Shown here: positions 1 to 10,176 of the stretch, piece after piece
How the letters are laid out: each line of letters begins with the position of its first letter
Position numbering within the stretch: the stretch's first letter is position 1
NCBI RefSeq assembly: GCF_022539505.1
Contig: NC_061513.1
Coordinates: 184,666,017-184,730,016, forward strand
Length of the DNA stretch: 64,000 nt
Reading direction: 5' to 3'
From: Lolium rigidum
Lineage: Eukaryota; Streptophyta; Magnoliopsida; Poales; Poaceae
The notes under the pieces: model-generated
The model's database searches: none
What the model was told of the DNA's origin: nothing
The model's input: the letters and a program-made list of their open reading frames with translations, nothing else
Position numbers and translations under genes: made by a program

Positions 1-222
1 TCTCTTCGCCGAACTAGTGCACCTATTAGGTGTGTTGGGGACACAAGAGACTTCTTGCTTTGTGGTTGCGGGGTTGCATGAGAGGGATATCTTTGACCTC
101 TTCCTCCCTGAGTTCGATAAACCTTGGGTATCCACTTAAGGGAAACTTGCTGCTGTTCTACAAACCTCTGCTCTTGGAGGCCCAACACTGTCTACAGGAA
201 AGGAGGGGGAACGTAGACATCA
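1..222 (+). mobile_element. 3' end of a TGATACGTCTC-type LTR (truncated by window start)
   Basis: This stretch matches the last part of the LTRs of elements A and B in the same window (for example from 28394 and 35335) and ends in the same GTAGACATCA. The flanking CACTA-derived sequence resumes directly after position 222, so this is the 3' end of an LTR (or solo LTR) inserted into the CACTA transposon. About 17 bases present in the other copies (near position 28) are missing here. The left target duplication lies outside the window. Confidence 0.8.
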
Positions 223-343
223 ATGGCTGCCATCCTCCAGAGGTAGTTTCAATCAATTTCGTATTGGCATCTTCATCTGTTCTAATTCGAAGATATCATC
301 AACTAATCAATTACTAATTTACTCATTATTTTTTGCCGGGCAG

Positions 344-880
344 GGCTTGGAAACGGTTCATCAATACTGTTCCGGGTAAATGGAAACCGGAGCTTACATT
401 TGAAGATTACCCTGTAAGTAGTACTATATATATAGCTATGTCCGTGAAACTTTATATATGATATTTACTTTCAATACGATGCTTGATTATTAGTTTGATC
501 GAACTATTTTTTCGTAAAGTGTATGAGGCAGGAACCAGGGAATAACTTATGTAAATACTACGTCTGCACCTTCATGCGTGACATGGCCTGTCCCAAGGGT
601 GGGGATGCCCGTATACACCACACTCGTGTACGATAACAAAATTTCACAATTAATCTTAATTAGTACCATCTATTGTATTGAGTTCCATTCATATATTGAT
701 CTCCCTTTTTAAATATAGATGACACGCACACGGAACACTCTCATAACGGAGGATCAAATAAAAGCAATTCAAGAGGAAATCGCGGGATTCTTTATTACCG
801 AGGCCCTTACCCCAGGTGGAGAGCACTATCGGCGGATTGTGACGGGGGATGAAATCCGTCGAGGAGATGTTGTATTGTAA
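344..880 (+). CDS. CACTA-encoded Ulp1-like cysteine protease, last three exons (partial)
   Basis: Three exon-like blocks with canonical borders read in one sense. Block 344-413 follows an AG and ends before GTAAGTAG, giving AWKRFINTVPGKWKPELTFE and DYP. Block 520-627 contains NNLCKYYVCTFMRD; the Cys in the LCxYYVC context fits the catalytic Cys of C48 (Ulp1/SENP) peptidases, although the His and Asp of the triad are off-window. Block 719-880 ends with a TAA after RRGDVVL. CACTA elements of grasses commonly carry such a protease gene beside the transposase. Its role in transposition is not established. No frame break is visible in the retained part. The 120-140-bp gaps between blocks are AT-rich, as expected of introns. 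Confidence 0.7.
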
Positions 881-995
881 ATATGCATGCATTACGTGTA
901 CTGTTGACGATGTCGTGTACTGTTGACGATGTCTATATATATTCATGACGATTTTTTGTGGTTTCTTGAATGATATATATGCATTGCTGAAACTC

Positions 996-1106
996 TGCCG
1001 CGGCAGAGAAACGCCCTGTTTCTCTGCCGCGGCAGAGAAACGCTGGTACAGCCTAAACCCGTGCCGCGGCGGAGAAATAGCAATTCTCTGCCGCGGCGGA
1101 GGAACC
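996..1106. repeat. CACTA subterminal repeats
   Basis: Four near-copies of a GC-rich block (TCTCTGCCGCGGCAGAGAAA and variants such as CTCTGCCGCGGCGGAG) occur within 110 bp of each other. Most are palindromic around CCGCGG. Subterminal repeats of this kind bind CACTA transposases in well-studied elements; binding here is inferred. Confidence 0.75.
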
Positions 1107-1296
1107 TAGGCCCGGTTCGTACCACGAACCGGGACCAAAGGCCTTCCACCGCGAGCTCCCTGGCCGCACCACGTGTCGAGGCCTTTAGGCCCGGTTAATC
1201 TTTGACCCCCTTTAGTCCCGCCTAATTGGTCCCAGTTCGGGAACCGGGTCTGAAGGCCCAAATGGACCGGGCCTACTGCCCCTTTTTCTACTAGTG

Positions 1297-1739
1297 TAAA
1301 GTAGCACAAGTGAAGAGAAGTTATTTATTTATGTGATCATTGTTGAGAGTGTCCACTAGTGAAAGTATGATCCCTAGGCCTTGTTTCCAAATATCGAATC
1401 ACCATTTATTTACTGTTCTACTGCATGTTTACTTGCTGCCATATTTATTTCAGATTGTTATTACCACTCATATTCATCCATATTACTTGTATTTCACTAT
1501 CTCTTCGCTCGAACTAGTGCACCTATACATCTGACAAGTGTATTAGGTGTGTTGGGGACACAAGAGACTTCTTGTATCGTAATTGCGGGGTTGCTTGAGA
1601 GGGATATCTTTGACCTCTACCTCCTTGAGTTCGATAAACCTTGGGTGATTCACTTAAGGGAAACTTGCTGTTGTTCTACAAACCTCTGCTCTTGGAGGCC
1701 CAACACTGTCTACAGGAATAGAAGCGTGCGTAGATATCA
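1297..1739 (+). mobile_element. LTR fragment interrupted by the CACTA element
   Basis: From GTAGCACAAGTGAAGAGAAG onward the sequence follows the 5' LTR of element A (23938-24378) to its end, here GTAGATATCA instead of GTAGACATCA. It is the 3' part of an A-family LTR whose 5' part should lie left of the CACTA, outside the window. The sequence after 1739 does not resemble the tRNA-Asp primer site, so this is either a 3' LTR or a solo LTR. Confidence 0.8.
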
Positions 1740-1929
1740 GCCTTCCCTAGGGACCTCCGCCCACAAACAGCCTTCGGCAGCAGGGCTCGCCATGGCGGCA
1801 AGGGCCGGTGGCAACGGCGGCGTGGGGAGCAGCAGCGGCGAGGGGCTGGCGGTGGTGCGTGGAGTCGCCCCCGGTGTCACCCTAGGGGCGGCACGGGGAG
1901 GGGGGTTAGGTCGGGGGTCCAGAAAATAA
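1740..1929. other. GC-rich unassigned stretch
   Basis: A short GC-rich segment lies between the LTR end and the LINE remnant. It contains a Gly/Ala-rich reading frame continuous with the LTR frame, which looks like chance read-through rather than a gene. Confidence 0.4.
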
Positions 1930-3400
1930 GAGTTTTACAAGATAGTAAAGAAGTTTTTACAAGCCGGTCCACTTTCGCGGCATCAAATCACTCTCACGCT
2001 TGGCACCCACGATGTTTTAGCTCCCTCTTAATATTTTCGAGTATCACCTTCGGCAAAACATGCTTGTTCTAAAACACATGTTTCCTTCGTTCCACACTTC
2101 CCTAGAAGTGAGAAGGACAATGGATGCAATGGCTTTTCGTTTTGGAGTGGAGGCGCCGGTCATGAGAAGCCGGCACTAATGAACTGACTTCGCATGCAAT
2201 TGGTGGCGGTCGATGAATTATAGGCTGAGCCACTTCTTGACGAGACCTCATATTCTTTGAGTGTATCCACAATGGACAAGGAGGTGATCGATAGATTTTG
2301 CATTTCTCTTGCATAGAGGACAAGTACCACCATTAGGCCACCCTCTTTTTTTCAAGCAGTCCGCCATCTAAAGCCTATTTTGTAGAGCTAGCAGAGCGAT
2401 AAACTTGATTTTAGGTGGAACCAAAAAAAAATCGACGCCACACTTTTCATATCGGATGGGCCCCAAAGAATTGTTCTTTGTATGCCGAAGCCGCTGAGTA
2501 TTGGCCATTATCCGTAAGCATCCAAGATATAGTTACCTCTACATCCTCGGTAAGATGGAAATCTTGAAGTTGGATCCAAAGATAAACAAGTTGTTCCATG
2601 TGAGCAAAAGTGAAGTCCCCAGCGGTGTCAATCTTGGCAACCCATTCATCATTTTTATAGCCTGTCAACCGTCATATCTTTCTCTTGGAAACCACATGGA
2701 TTAGAGGGGTGATGTATTTGGGCTTAGAGCCATTGAACCACGAGGCATCCCAAAACTTTGTTCTTAGCACATTGCCAACCATGATTTTTGTTGAGGCATA
2801 GAAGAGGTCCACCTCTGTGCAAGGATTTCCAAGTCAAATCTAAATTTTGGTTGGGTCCGCCCATTCAAACCATGCCCACCTCAACCCAAGAGCTCTTGAG
2901 AACTTTTCAATGTTAAGAACACAGAGACCACCAAGATCTTTGCAGCGGCAAACCATCTCCCAATTGACTTTACATTGGCCTCCCGTGACTTTGTCGGTTG
3001 CCGTCCAGAGAAAGGGTCTCTCAATTTTCTTCATGTTATCAAAGACAGGCGGTGGAATGGTTAGGGGAGCTAGATAGTAGATTGATTGCGAGGCAAGAAA
3101 CGATTTCACAAGGGCGGTGCGGCCATACATGTTAATGAATTTGCCATCCCAAGTTAGTATTTGTCCCGCCATCTTGTCCACAAGATGATGAAAGTCCAAA
3201 CTTTTCAATTGCAAACCAAGAGAGGAAGCCTAGATATCTCATGGGGAACTTAACTCTTACAACCGTAAACTCTCAAGAATGTCGTCCAAAATTAACTCCC
3301 CACAATGGATAGGGACGACAATGCTCTTTTGGAAGTTAGTGCGTAGGCCGGTGACCTCTCCAAAAGCCCCAAGGATGCTAGCAAGGTTATGGAAGGCCTA
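1930..3400 (-). pseudogene. LINE (non-LTR retrotransposon) reverse transcriptase C-terminal part, decayed
   Basis: On the minus strand, pieces in different frames give the usual order of a plant L1-type RT C-terminus. About 3400-3230 reads FGEVTGLRTNFQKSIV (connection after the RT palm). 3214-2840 is an open 124-codon stretch with [40 protein letters not shown] and [20 protein letters not shown]. About 2550-2447 has WMLTDNGQYSAASAYKEQFF. About 2335-2260 has a zf-RVT cysteine cluster, CPLCKRNAKSIDHLLVHC. The blocks are separated by stops and frame changes, and the catalytic YADD region and endonuclease are absent. It is a dead fragment, and no 3' tail or target duplication is evident. The family assignment to plant LINE RT is secure; the subfamily is not. 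Confidence 0.85.
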
Positions 3401-3721
3401 AAATGGAGGGCGGGCGCTTTCGCGATGATTTTTGCAACGGAATGGATTAGATGTGAATGCGTTTGAGTGAATGCGTTTTAGATGTGAATTATGATGGGTG
3501 GGAACCCAGCCCTGGCTAAGTGGCTAATATGACTAAGTAACACAAAATCTCCCAAAATGTTGTGCTATTCAGATTCCGTGGGGAGAGGCTCCCTATTTAT
3601 GTTCCACTCCTGCCAGTAGTTACCGTATCAAATCGTACTCGATCCTTGCATGTTCGCGAATTATTCAATCATGGGAACTGGAATAGGAATAACCATGTGT
3701 GTAGCGCAAATGCTTAGAAAT
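3401..3721. other. Unassigned flank of the MULE
   Basis: About 320 bases of moderate AT content separate the LINE remnant from the MULE target duplication. A short GTGAATGCGTTT motif repeats near 3450-3480. No gene or element end is recognised. Confidence 0.3.
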
Positions 3722-3730
3722 GTTCCATAC

Positions 3731-3968
3731 GGCAATTTGCACAAAAATAATCCAAAAGTGAAAGAAAAACACAGACTGGTCCTCCGGCGAAACTATTTCA
3801 TCCATCTAACCCTTTTGTGTGGCGCCCCTCCCATCGGCGCCACACATGCCAGTGTGGCGCCCCTCCTGCCGGCGCCACTCTCCCAGCCAACGTGGCGCCC
3901 TCGACGCTGAGTTGGTGCGCCGATCCGACGTGGCAGCATTTGTGGCGCCCCTCCCATCGGCGCACACA
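3731..3968 (+). repeat. Left terminal inverted repeat of the MULE
   Basis: It pairs with 7620-7857 on the opposite strand. It includes one full GTGTGGCGCC-N9-GGCGCCACAC dyad and ends in a second, damaged one. The PMD gene is read toward this end. Confidence 0.9.
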
Positions 3969-4251
3969 TGCACTTATAATTGCCCAAAACATACTGTGAG
4001 ACAAATCGTCTGGGACTTAGCCGTTTTGGCGAGGTTGTTTGTGTGGCGCCGATGCCACGGGCGCCACACCTCACAGTGTGGCACCGATGCCGCCGGCGCC
4101 ACACAAAGAGGCTCGCCAAAACGGCTAAGGACTTATCGTCCGGAGCCCCTGGATGTTTTCGACCCAAAAGTTGATATAAGTTGGCATGTGTGGCGCCGAT
4201 GCCACGGGCGCCACACAGTGCAGTGTGGCGCCAGTGTGAAGGGCGCCACAC
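3817..4251. repeat. 29-bp palindrome cluster (left)
   Basis: Five copies of GTGTGGCGCC-N9-GGCGCCACAC or close variants occur at 3817-3845, 4041-4069, 4076-4104, 4188-4216 and 4223-4251. Each is 29 bp with a 10-bp stem and a variable loop. The pairs at 4041/4076 and 4188/4223 are exactly 35 bp apart. Confidence 0.9.
4016..4130. repeat. Inverted repeat framing two palindromes
   Basis: Arms CTTAGCCGTTTTGGCGAGG (4016-4034) and its near-perfect complement (4112-4130) enclose the dyads at 4041 and 4076. The structure looks like a small foldback inside the left subterminal region, present only on this side of the MULE. Confidence 0.8.
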
Positions 4252-4383
4252 ATTGACTTGTGTTAAACCAATGAAAAATCCTACCATACTCCAACAGTTT
4301 TGAGTACAACATTGAACACAACAAGTAGCAATTTCAGAACATACACATATAACACTTCATAGCTCACATCGTAGCATGTAGAT

Positions 4384-6910
4384 TCAAACAACAAGTAGCA
4401 TTACAGACATGGTTCGAAATGACATAGGGTTCACAACTCGATACTTATGAAGATAGAGTTCACAACAACACGTAGCACATCCTCGTATCGTCCTCGACGT
4501 GCCGTCCTCACGGGTTGCTTCCGGACGGCCATCCTTTTCGTCCGTTGTCGTGGCTCTTGTTGCTGCTGCTCCTCCTGCTCCAGATAACGGCTCGTCGTTC
4601 CTCATCCTCGATAAAGATGATCTCCGCGGCGGCCCCTCATCCTCCTCAATGACAACCTTCTTTCCTCGGTTGACATAATCTTCCGGAGTGTACCGGTTTG
4701 GAGCCTTGCCCCTTGGCTTCAACTGGTAAGCTGACCGTGGGGCTTGCTTCTTGCCGCGACTAATGCTTTGACTCAAAATTTCGCCGTCGTCAGGAATCTT
4801 CACAAACATGAACACATGAGATTACAAAAGTTGAAATTAGTAAGAACATGTTTGACAGCAACAAAATAGTCCATACCTCCCGCTCTTCAGAAGAGGAGGA
4901 TGTAGGAATTTCGCCTTCGCGGCAACCTAGCAAGTTGGCTAACCGCCGCATCTTTCGTGCAGTGTTCTGCCTCATGGAACTCATGGTTACAAAGCCACCA
5001 GAACATAATAGCGTACATTCAAAGCTGGTGATCATACCTTAATGAAATGCCGCAACGGTCCGACAGGCTTTTCATCTCTCCCGCTCTGGTCCCACATAAT
5101 CTCGCACTCGTCAGCTGTTTTTTGGATCTCCGACCGCTGTGACAAACATAGCATACACAATTTAAGCGAGCACATGGCAATCTAGATGATGTACTAGTTA
5201 GTGAGAGAATCCATTACCACGAAGTTCAGCTCGGAAGCAACATAAGTCGATCTCCCTCTGCGAGCAAAGGTGTCGTGCTGGCTTTGCGCAACCTCATCGA
5301 ACTCGATGGGGTCGTCCAAGATGTCCTCAGCATACGCGTGCTTCACTAACTCGATACACGTGTTTTCATGGAACCACTAGAGGTAGTTGTTGAAAGCGGC
5401 CAAGTCGTGAGGCACAATCTCCACAGGGCCAGCAGTCTGTGTCGCTTCCAAACAGTGTTGGAACGCTGCGACGTGGCCGCTATGATGGACTGGCCAATTT
5501 GTGATCTTCCTCTGCTGCTGCCTATCAAGCCTGCAAGAATCAAGAAGTTAGATTCTACCTCTTCTATCAAGAATCTTCCATCGCATGATTTCAGAAGTTT
5601 ACCTATGAAGCGCCTTGTCCGTGTCTTGCCACTGAGGTGGGCACTCCTGATACAGCCCAAACTGTCTCATCACTCTGTGCGGCTGGTGGTATTCAACAAG
5701 CCACATGCATATGAGTGGGCAGCGCATACGCCAGAACCGCGCCTCCTCCGTGCACTTGTGGTTGATGTCAATCATCGCCGCGCCAATACGGTAGTAGGTA
5801 CCATATGGCTCCCAATCCACCTGCAGCATACAAATATTTCAGAATTTAGAATATGCCAACAGAATTTATGAAAACTAGGATTGCAAAGTCGTGATCGGTT
5901 ACCTGCTCAGCGGTAAGAGTGTCCAACTCCTCAGTGTAGTGCCTGTACATGATCTTTGGATCGCTCGTCATCTCCGAGACATTGTCCCAAAGATATGCCC
6001 AAGTCGGCTGCCGATCAAGGTTCTCATGGTGATGAGGCCATAGCCTCTCGGTGAGTGTCCTAGGCCGCCCAACCGATAGGCGGTCCCAGCTCCATACGGA
6101 AAATAGGAGCAAGCATCCACCAATACCGCCGCTCCCAGTCCTGCGACAAGCTTCGTCCAACTGCGTACACAAGACATTTGGTTAGTACTTTGTCTAGCAC
6201 ACTACTATAGGAAAATAGTACATAGAACAAATCATCACCTGCCGGTAGAGGTAGGCAAGTGCCGCTGTTCCCCAACTCCACCGGTGCTCCAACACCGTAA
6301 GCGCCTTCAGCCAACACCAATGGGCTAGCTTCCCCCCACTGTCAGGCCGGAAAGAGAGTCCTCGAAATCATGTACCATAAGTACACGCGGGTGTACGTCC
6401 TGATAGTGTCCTCGTTGGCCCCGTCCGGGCATTGTCGAAAGTTAGTCCTGATCCAAGAGAAAGACGCGCCGGCGGGAGCTCTCTCCTTTGGATTTGCTGG
6501 CGCCGGAGGAGCCATGCCAATAAGCGCATGCATCTGCTGGCGCCACCCATCAGAAGCTGTGTTCATACACAGTGGCTCGCCCTGAATAGGTAGTCCAAGG
6601 ATCATGGAAACATCCTGAAGAGTAGGGGTCATCTCGCCGGCCCTCAAGTGGAAGGTGTGCGTCTCCGGCCTCCACTGGTCGACAAGAGCGGTGAGTGCCG
6701 CGGCGTTCATGTTCGGCCCCCCACGGCTTACAAGCATATGAACGGGAGAAGACCGGTAGGCTCGATGAACTCCGTGTACCTCTCGTCATACGGTATATCC
6801 ACTGTGCCATGGTTACGAATCTTCAAAGGGTGAAGATCCGTTGTCCTCTCCGTCATATGAAAATCCCGGTGATCCCTGTCATACTCTTGATCTAGGAGCC
6901 ACACCATCCT
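4384..6910 (-). pseudogene. Plant mobile domain (PMD, aminotransferase-like) protein gene, seven exons, broken
   Basis: A minus-strand model with GT-AG borders is visible: exons about 6910-6239, 6160-5903, 5820-5603, 5530-5218, 5136-5038, 4978-4877 and 4797-4384. The N-terminal exon reads MVWLLDQEYDRDHRDFHMTE, then the PMD core with LVDQWRPETHTFHLRAGEMT and LQDVSMILGLPIQG. Later exons give KLAHWCWLKALTVLEHRW, PTWAYLWDNVSEMTSDPK, RFWRMRCPLICMWLVEYHQP, WFHENTCIELVKHAYAED and a basic tail with RGKKQAPRSAYQLKPRGKAP. PMD proteins occur both as plant nuclear silencing factors (the MAIN/MAIL1 group) and inside transposons; this one is inside a MULE. Breaks seen: a frame change near 6733, an extra base near 6343, and an in-frame stop in exon 4 (near 5383). 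The first exon may be internal, because TAG precedes the ATG like an acceptor. Function in the element is unknown. Confidence 0.85.
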
Positions 6911-7039
6911 ACATGTTTACACAAATACACCATATTATGAGCCATTCGTAACAAATATGAGCAACACATACATGAGAATATATATCCAAATAAGCCATCA
7001 CACATACATCATATACATACATATACATTCATATCTAGG

Positions 7040-7117
7040 CATTCCTAACAAATATGAGTTATTGCATCACAAATATGAGCCATTCCTAACAAATATGAGT
7101 TATTGCATCACAAATAC
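7040..7117. repeat. 41-bp tandem duplication inside the MULE
   Basis: Two consecutive near-identical units start with CATTCCTAAC at 7040 and 7081 and contain AAATATGAGTTATTGCATCA. They lie in the AT-rich leader region upstream of the PMD gene. Confidence 0.8.
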
Positions 7118-7582
7118 TAGGCATACATACCACATTTGAATGCATTTGCTAGGAAAATATTAGATATTTGAACACATACATACATAGGGTTTGAACACAT
7201 ACATGTAAAATTTCATATCTAGGGTTCAAACAAATCTTTGGTTCAAACACATAGACTACAATGTAGATTCCACCAACATTAATTTCCATATCAATGGTTC
7301 ATATCCAAATCCACCAACATAAATTTCCATGTCTAGGGTTCATATCCAAATCTACCAAATCCACCAACACTAGTGGATGAATCGGAGGGAATCGAAGGGG
7401 AATACCTTGAGGAATGGATGAGGAAGGAGTTGGCCGGCTAGATCTGACGAATCCTTGGTGGATTTGGTGGGGGGGCGAAGGGGAGGCGGGCGGCGGCGGT
7501 TTCCTGTGAGCAGAGAAGAAAGAAGAGAGAAGAAGAGGTGTTGTCGGGTTGGAGCGGGCGCGGGCGCCACACTTAAGTGGAT

Positions 7583-7771
7583 GTGTGGCGCCCTTCCGAG
7601 CGGCGCCACAGGTTCCACAGTGTGGCGCCGATGGGAGGGGCGCCACACATGCTGCCACGTCGGATCGGCGCACCAGCTCAGCGTCGAGGGCGCCACGTCG
7701 GCTGGGAGAGTGGCGCCGGCAGGAGGGGCGCCACACTGGCATGTGTGGCGCCGGTGGGAGGGGCGCCACAC
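7583..7771. repeat. 29-bp palindrome cluster (right)
   Basis: Three further copies of the same dyad lie at about 7583-7611, 7620-7648 and 7743-7771. The first has a slightly damaged right stem (GGCGCCACAG). Confidence 0.85.
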
Positions 7772-7857
7772 AAAAGGGTTAGATGGGTGAAATAGTTTCG
7801 CCGGAAGATCACTCTGTGCTTTTCTTTCACTTTTAGGTTATTTTTGTGCAAATCGCC
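7620..7857 (-). repeat. Right terminal inverted repeat of the MULE
   Basis: It is the reverse complement of 3731-3968. It contains 29-bp dyads at 7620-7648 and 7743-7771 and lies upstream of the PMD gene, so it may contain its promoter. Confidence 0.9.
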
Positions 7858-7866
7858 GTTCCATAC

Positions 7867-8690
7867 ATGTGCGCAGATTAGTCTATCGAAGGTTATGTTA
7901 TACTATGACCACTGATACTCACCATCCTTGCATTCCATCATGTGCATTACATGGCACTTTTTTGACAGGACATTCACACGTCGTGGGATTTACACGGACA
8001 CTTCGAAAAAAGCACCAGATAAAGTTAAGGTAATTAGGTGCTTATGAAAATGACTAATTCCATGTAAAAGTAGCACATCTTTTCCCTGCAACCAAAACGT
8101 AGTCCATGTTTAATACTGCTAACATATTTCAAGATAGATCTAGACAGCTAGTGTCACTAATTAAGTAATTAATGCAGTGTAGATTTATTTTATGCATTGT
8201 TGGTTTTTTTAATGTTTTTGACCTAGTAATTTTTAACTCAGAGAGAGTAAAGACATACTTAAATTTTCCTAAAATCCGAAAATACTTGTGAATGTATATT
8301 CTAAAGACTGAAGTGCATCTCACTTTTCACGTTGAAATTCCTCGTCAATGTTTCAGGACCTATGTGACACCTTTGAAATAGTTTATGGAAAACTTGAAAA
8401 AAATAGTTGACGGACCAGTGATGCACTTCACTCTACTGTTACAAAGGTATGAACTTAGTTGACCGAAAATGTATCTTACTTTAAAGTACTGTAAAGGTGA
8501 TGTTTTACGTAATTGTTTGTGCAACATGCAGAATATAATTAACCTACTATTGCTCATTTCATGTTCAAATTTCATCACATACATAATGTACATCGATCAA
8601 AGTTTTGGTTTCACGGGAGCACAACTAGAAATGTACAGAATAGCTTTCGTCTCGTTTTGGATATCATCACTTAATTTTGTTGAATTATGT
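7867..8690. other. Unassigned AT-rich DNA
   Basis: No reading frame with recognisable motifs and no element ends were found. Short frames up to about 109 codons are low-complexity or cross the Stowaway element. Confidence 0.3.
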
Positions 8691-8692
8691 TA

Positions 8693-8795
8693 CTCCATCC
8701 GATTCATATTATTTGTTGCTAATATAGATGTATCTAGACACATTTTTGTTGTAGATACATTCATTTTAGCATCAAATAATATGGATTGGAGAGAG
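8693..8795. mobile_element. Stowaway-type MITE (Tc1/Mariner)
   Basis: Ends CTCCATCCGATTCATATTATTT and (complement) CTCTCTCCAATCCATATTATTT form an imperfect 22-bp inverted repeat starting with the Stowaway CTCCxTCC signature. TA dinucleotides at 8691-8692 and 8796-8797 fit the TA target duplication. The internal AGATGTATCTAGACAC segment is typical of grass Stowaways. It is about 103 bp long and has no coding capacity. Confidence 0.85.
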
Positions 8796-8797
8796 TA

Positions 8798-10020
8798 GTT
8801 AAAGTCTATATGCGTTGATCAATGCAGAGACCAAGGTTCCCCCCTATGGAAAAAATATCCCGCATCTTCAAGCTCCACGAGTCTGCTATCGGAGTAGGTA
8901 TATGTAATGTGGTTGTATAAATATGATAACATGAATTATTGTGTGCACGCTCCTCTCCGAGTTGTAGCGGATATTTCTCAAAGGAACATAATTCTTCTAA
9001 TCTATTAAGTTAATGGGTACGTTTAGCTCAATCTACTGAGAAATAATTTCTTTCTCGGTAGAATGTTGTCATTGAATCTCAGTTGCCGCCCATGTTGTAA
9101 CTCACTATTAGCATAGATCACGAAACAAATTTAATAGGTTGGAGGCATTTTTCCTAGTTGCAACCTTATTTATAATTGAAAATTTCAATCACAAATCACA
9201 ACCCAACTTGCAGCTGAAAAAATCTCAATTGCAACTCAACTTGCACCTCAAGTGTACGAATCACGACGCAAAACCGACACTGCATAGCAATTCCGTAAGT
9301 TAATTTTCTCTTCTAGTCAGTTATTGTCCTGCAGGCTGCCTGATTTAGGTCGGCAGCAGTGATCGGCCGGCAGCCCATATCCATTAGCCAAACGAGGACT
9401 GATGAAGATAGGCTGAGACAGAGATGTGGTGGAGCTAGCACATGCATGTGTGGCATAGAACAACATTTGATGCTCGATGGCGTGAGACGATGAGCCCGAC
9501 CCCAAATTATACCTGTGGGGGCTAGCTTTATGTGATTCCCACAAGGCCACAACCCCCTCCATATATCGCAAACCCTTTGCATGAAAGGGCCCCTGACCCC
9601 GATGGGGAAGCTCCTCGAGCGTCAAAATGTTGTAATATGGGAGAGCTATCTATGCTAGACTATGCAAGGAAGGTCTTATGCGGGGGTTGCATATTCTCTC
9701 TACCCACAATCATGCATGCAGGTCCATCCCCAAGGTGTTGATGCCCCCCTCCATCCTGGAATGTCCACACAAATCTCATGGATATGGATAGCTCACAATA
9801 TGTGAGATAGATTTATGCAAGCACGTTCTTGTACGCCCGTGTTTGCATAGTACAATTATATGGATTCATGTTATATGCCATCGGAAGGAATTAATTGACA
9901 GTACAATTATATGGATTCAGATGGCATTGGAAGCTCATCGTTAACTAGACACTCTTCCAGATTGATACTCAACCACGGATCTATGTGTAATTACAGGGAA
10001 TGATATCGGAACACGGCGAT
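8798..10020. other. Unassigned DNA
   Basis: No gene is recognised. A 102-codon minus frame at 9317-9625 has no known motif. The segment 9080-9250 is rich in TTGCAAC/GTTGCAA-like words. A 20-bp direct repeat lies at 9849-9868 and 9900-9919. Confidence 0.3.
9849..9919. repeat. 20-bp direct repeat
   Basis: AGTACAATTATATGGATTCA occurs at 9849-9868 and again at 9900-9919, 51 bp apart. It could be the scar of a small duplication or the footprint of an excised element. Confidence 0.75.
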
Positions 10021-10176
10021 TTCTAGTGTGCACGCTAGATCGTGAGCCCATTTCGGCCACCCTTCCTTGCGTTAAGATTCGTGTTGTCAAGTTTTATTAG
10101 GTTTCATCAAGTTTTAATTTTTTTAGTCTAATTTAAACTTAATGAAACACATTGGGAGCTAGTGTACATGCTAGAA
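10021..10176. mobile_element. Putative MITE with CTAG-rich ends
   Basis: The left end TTCTAGTGTGCACGCTAG and the complement of the right end, TTCTAGCATGTACACTAG, form an 18-bp imperfect inverted repeat 156 bp apart, and the similarity continues inward with CTCC/GAGCCC words. The ends are themselves near-palindromic. No clear target duplication was found, so the superfamily is not assigned. Confidence 0.6.

Larger units (their letters stand above)
223..1296 (+). mobile_element. CACTA (En/Spm) transposon, 3' portion
   Basis: The right end reads ...CTTTTTCTACTAGTG at 1282-1296, the reverse complement of CACTAGTAGAAAAAG, the CACTA terminus common in grasses. Inside it are subterminal repeats (CTCTGCCGCGGCAGAG type, about 1000-1105) and a CCCGGTTCGT..ACGAACCGGG inverted repeat (about 1112-1130). 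The terminal exons of an Ulp1-protease-like gene lie upstream at 344-880. The left end is outside the window. The element sits inside an LTR that resumes at 1297; the expected 3-bp target duplication cannot be confirmed from one side. Confidence 0.85.
3731..7857 (-). mobile_element. Complete Mutator-like element (MULE) carrying a PMD gene
   Basis: The element is bounded by a perfect 9-bp direct repeat, GTTCCATAC, at 3722-3730 and 7858-7866. This is the target-duplication length of Mutator-superfamily elements. Inverted ends of about 238 bp run from GGCAATTTGCACAAAAATAA (3731) to about 3968, and from about 7620 to the complementary GGCGATTTGCAC end at 7857, with only scattered mismatches by eye. 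The total is 4127 bp. No MuDR-type transposase motifs were found; the only gene is a PMD gene on the minus strand, so mobilisation was probably in trans. The long, repeat-rich ends and intact duplication suggest one clean insertion. Confidence 0.92.

Noticed and set aside
3817..4251. Regularly spaced palindromes as a CRISPR array
   Set aside because: The copies are palindromes in MULE ends with irregular overall spacing, and the DNA is plant nuclear.
7299..7790. Frames across the right MULE end (111-156 codons)
   Set aside because: They mirror equivalent frames in the left end and read through palindromes, so they are repeat artefacts.
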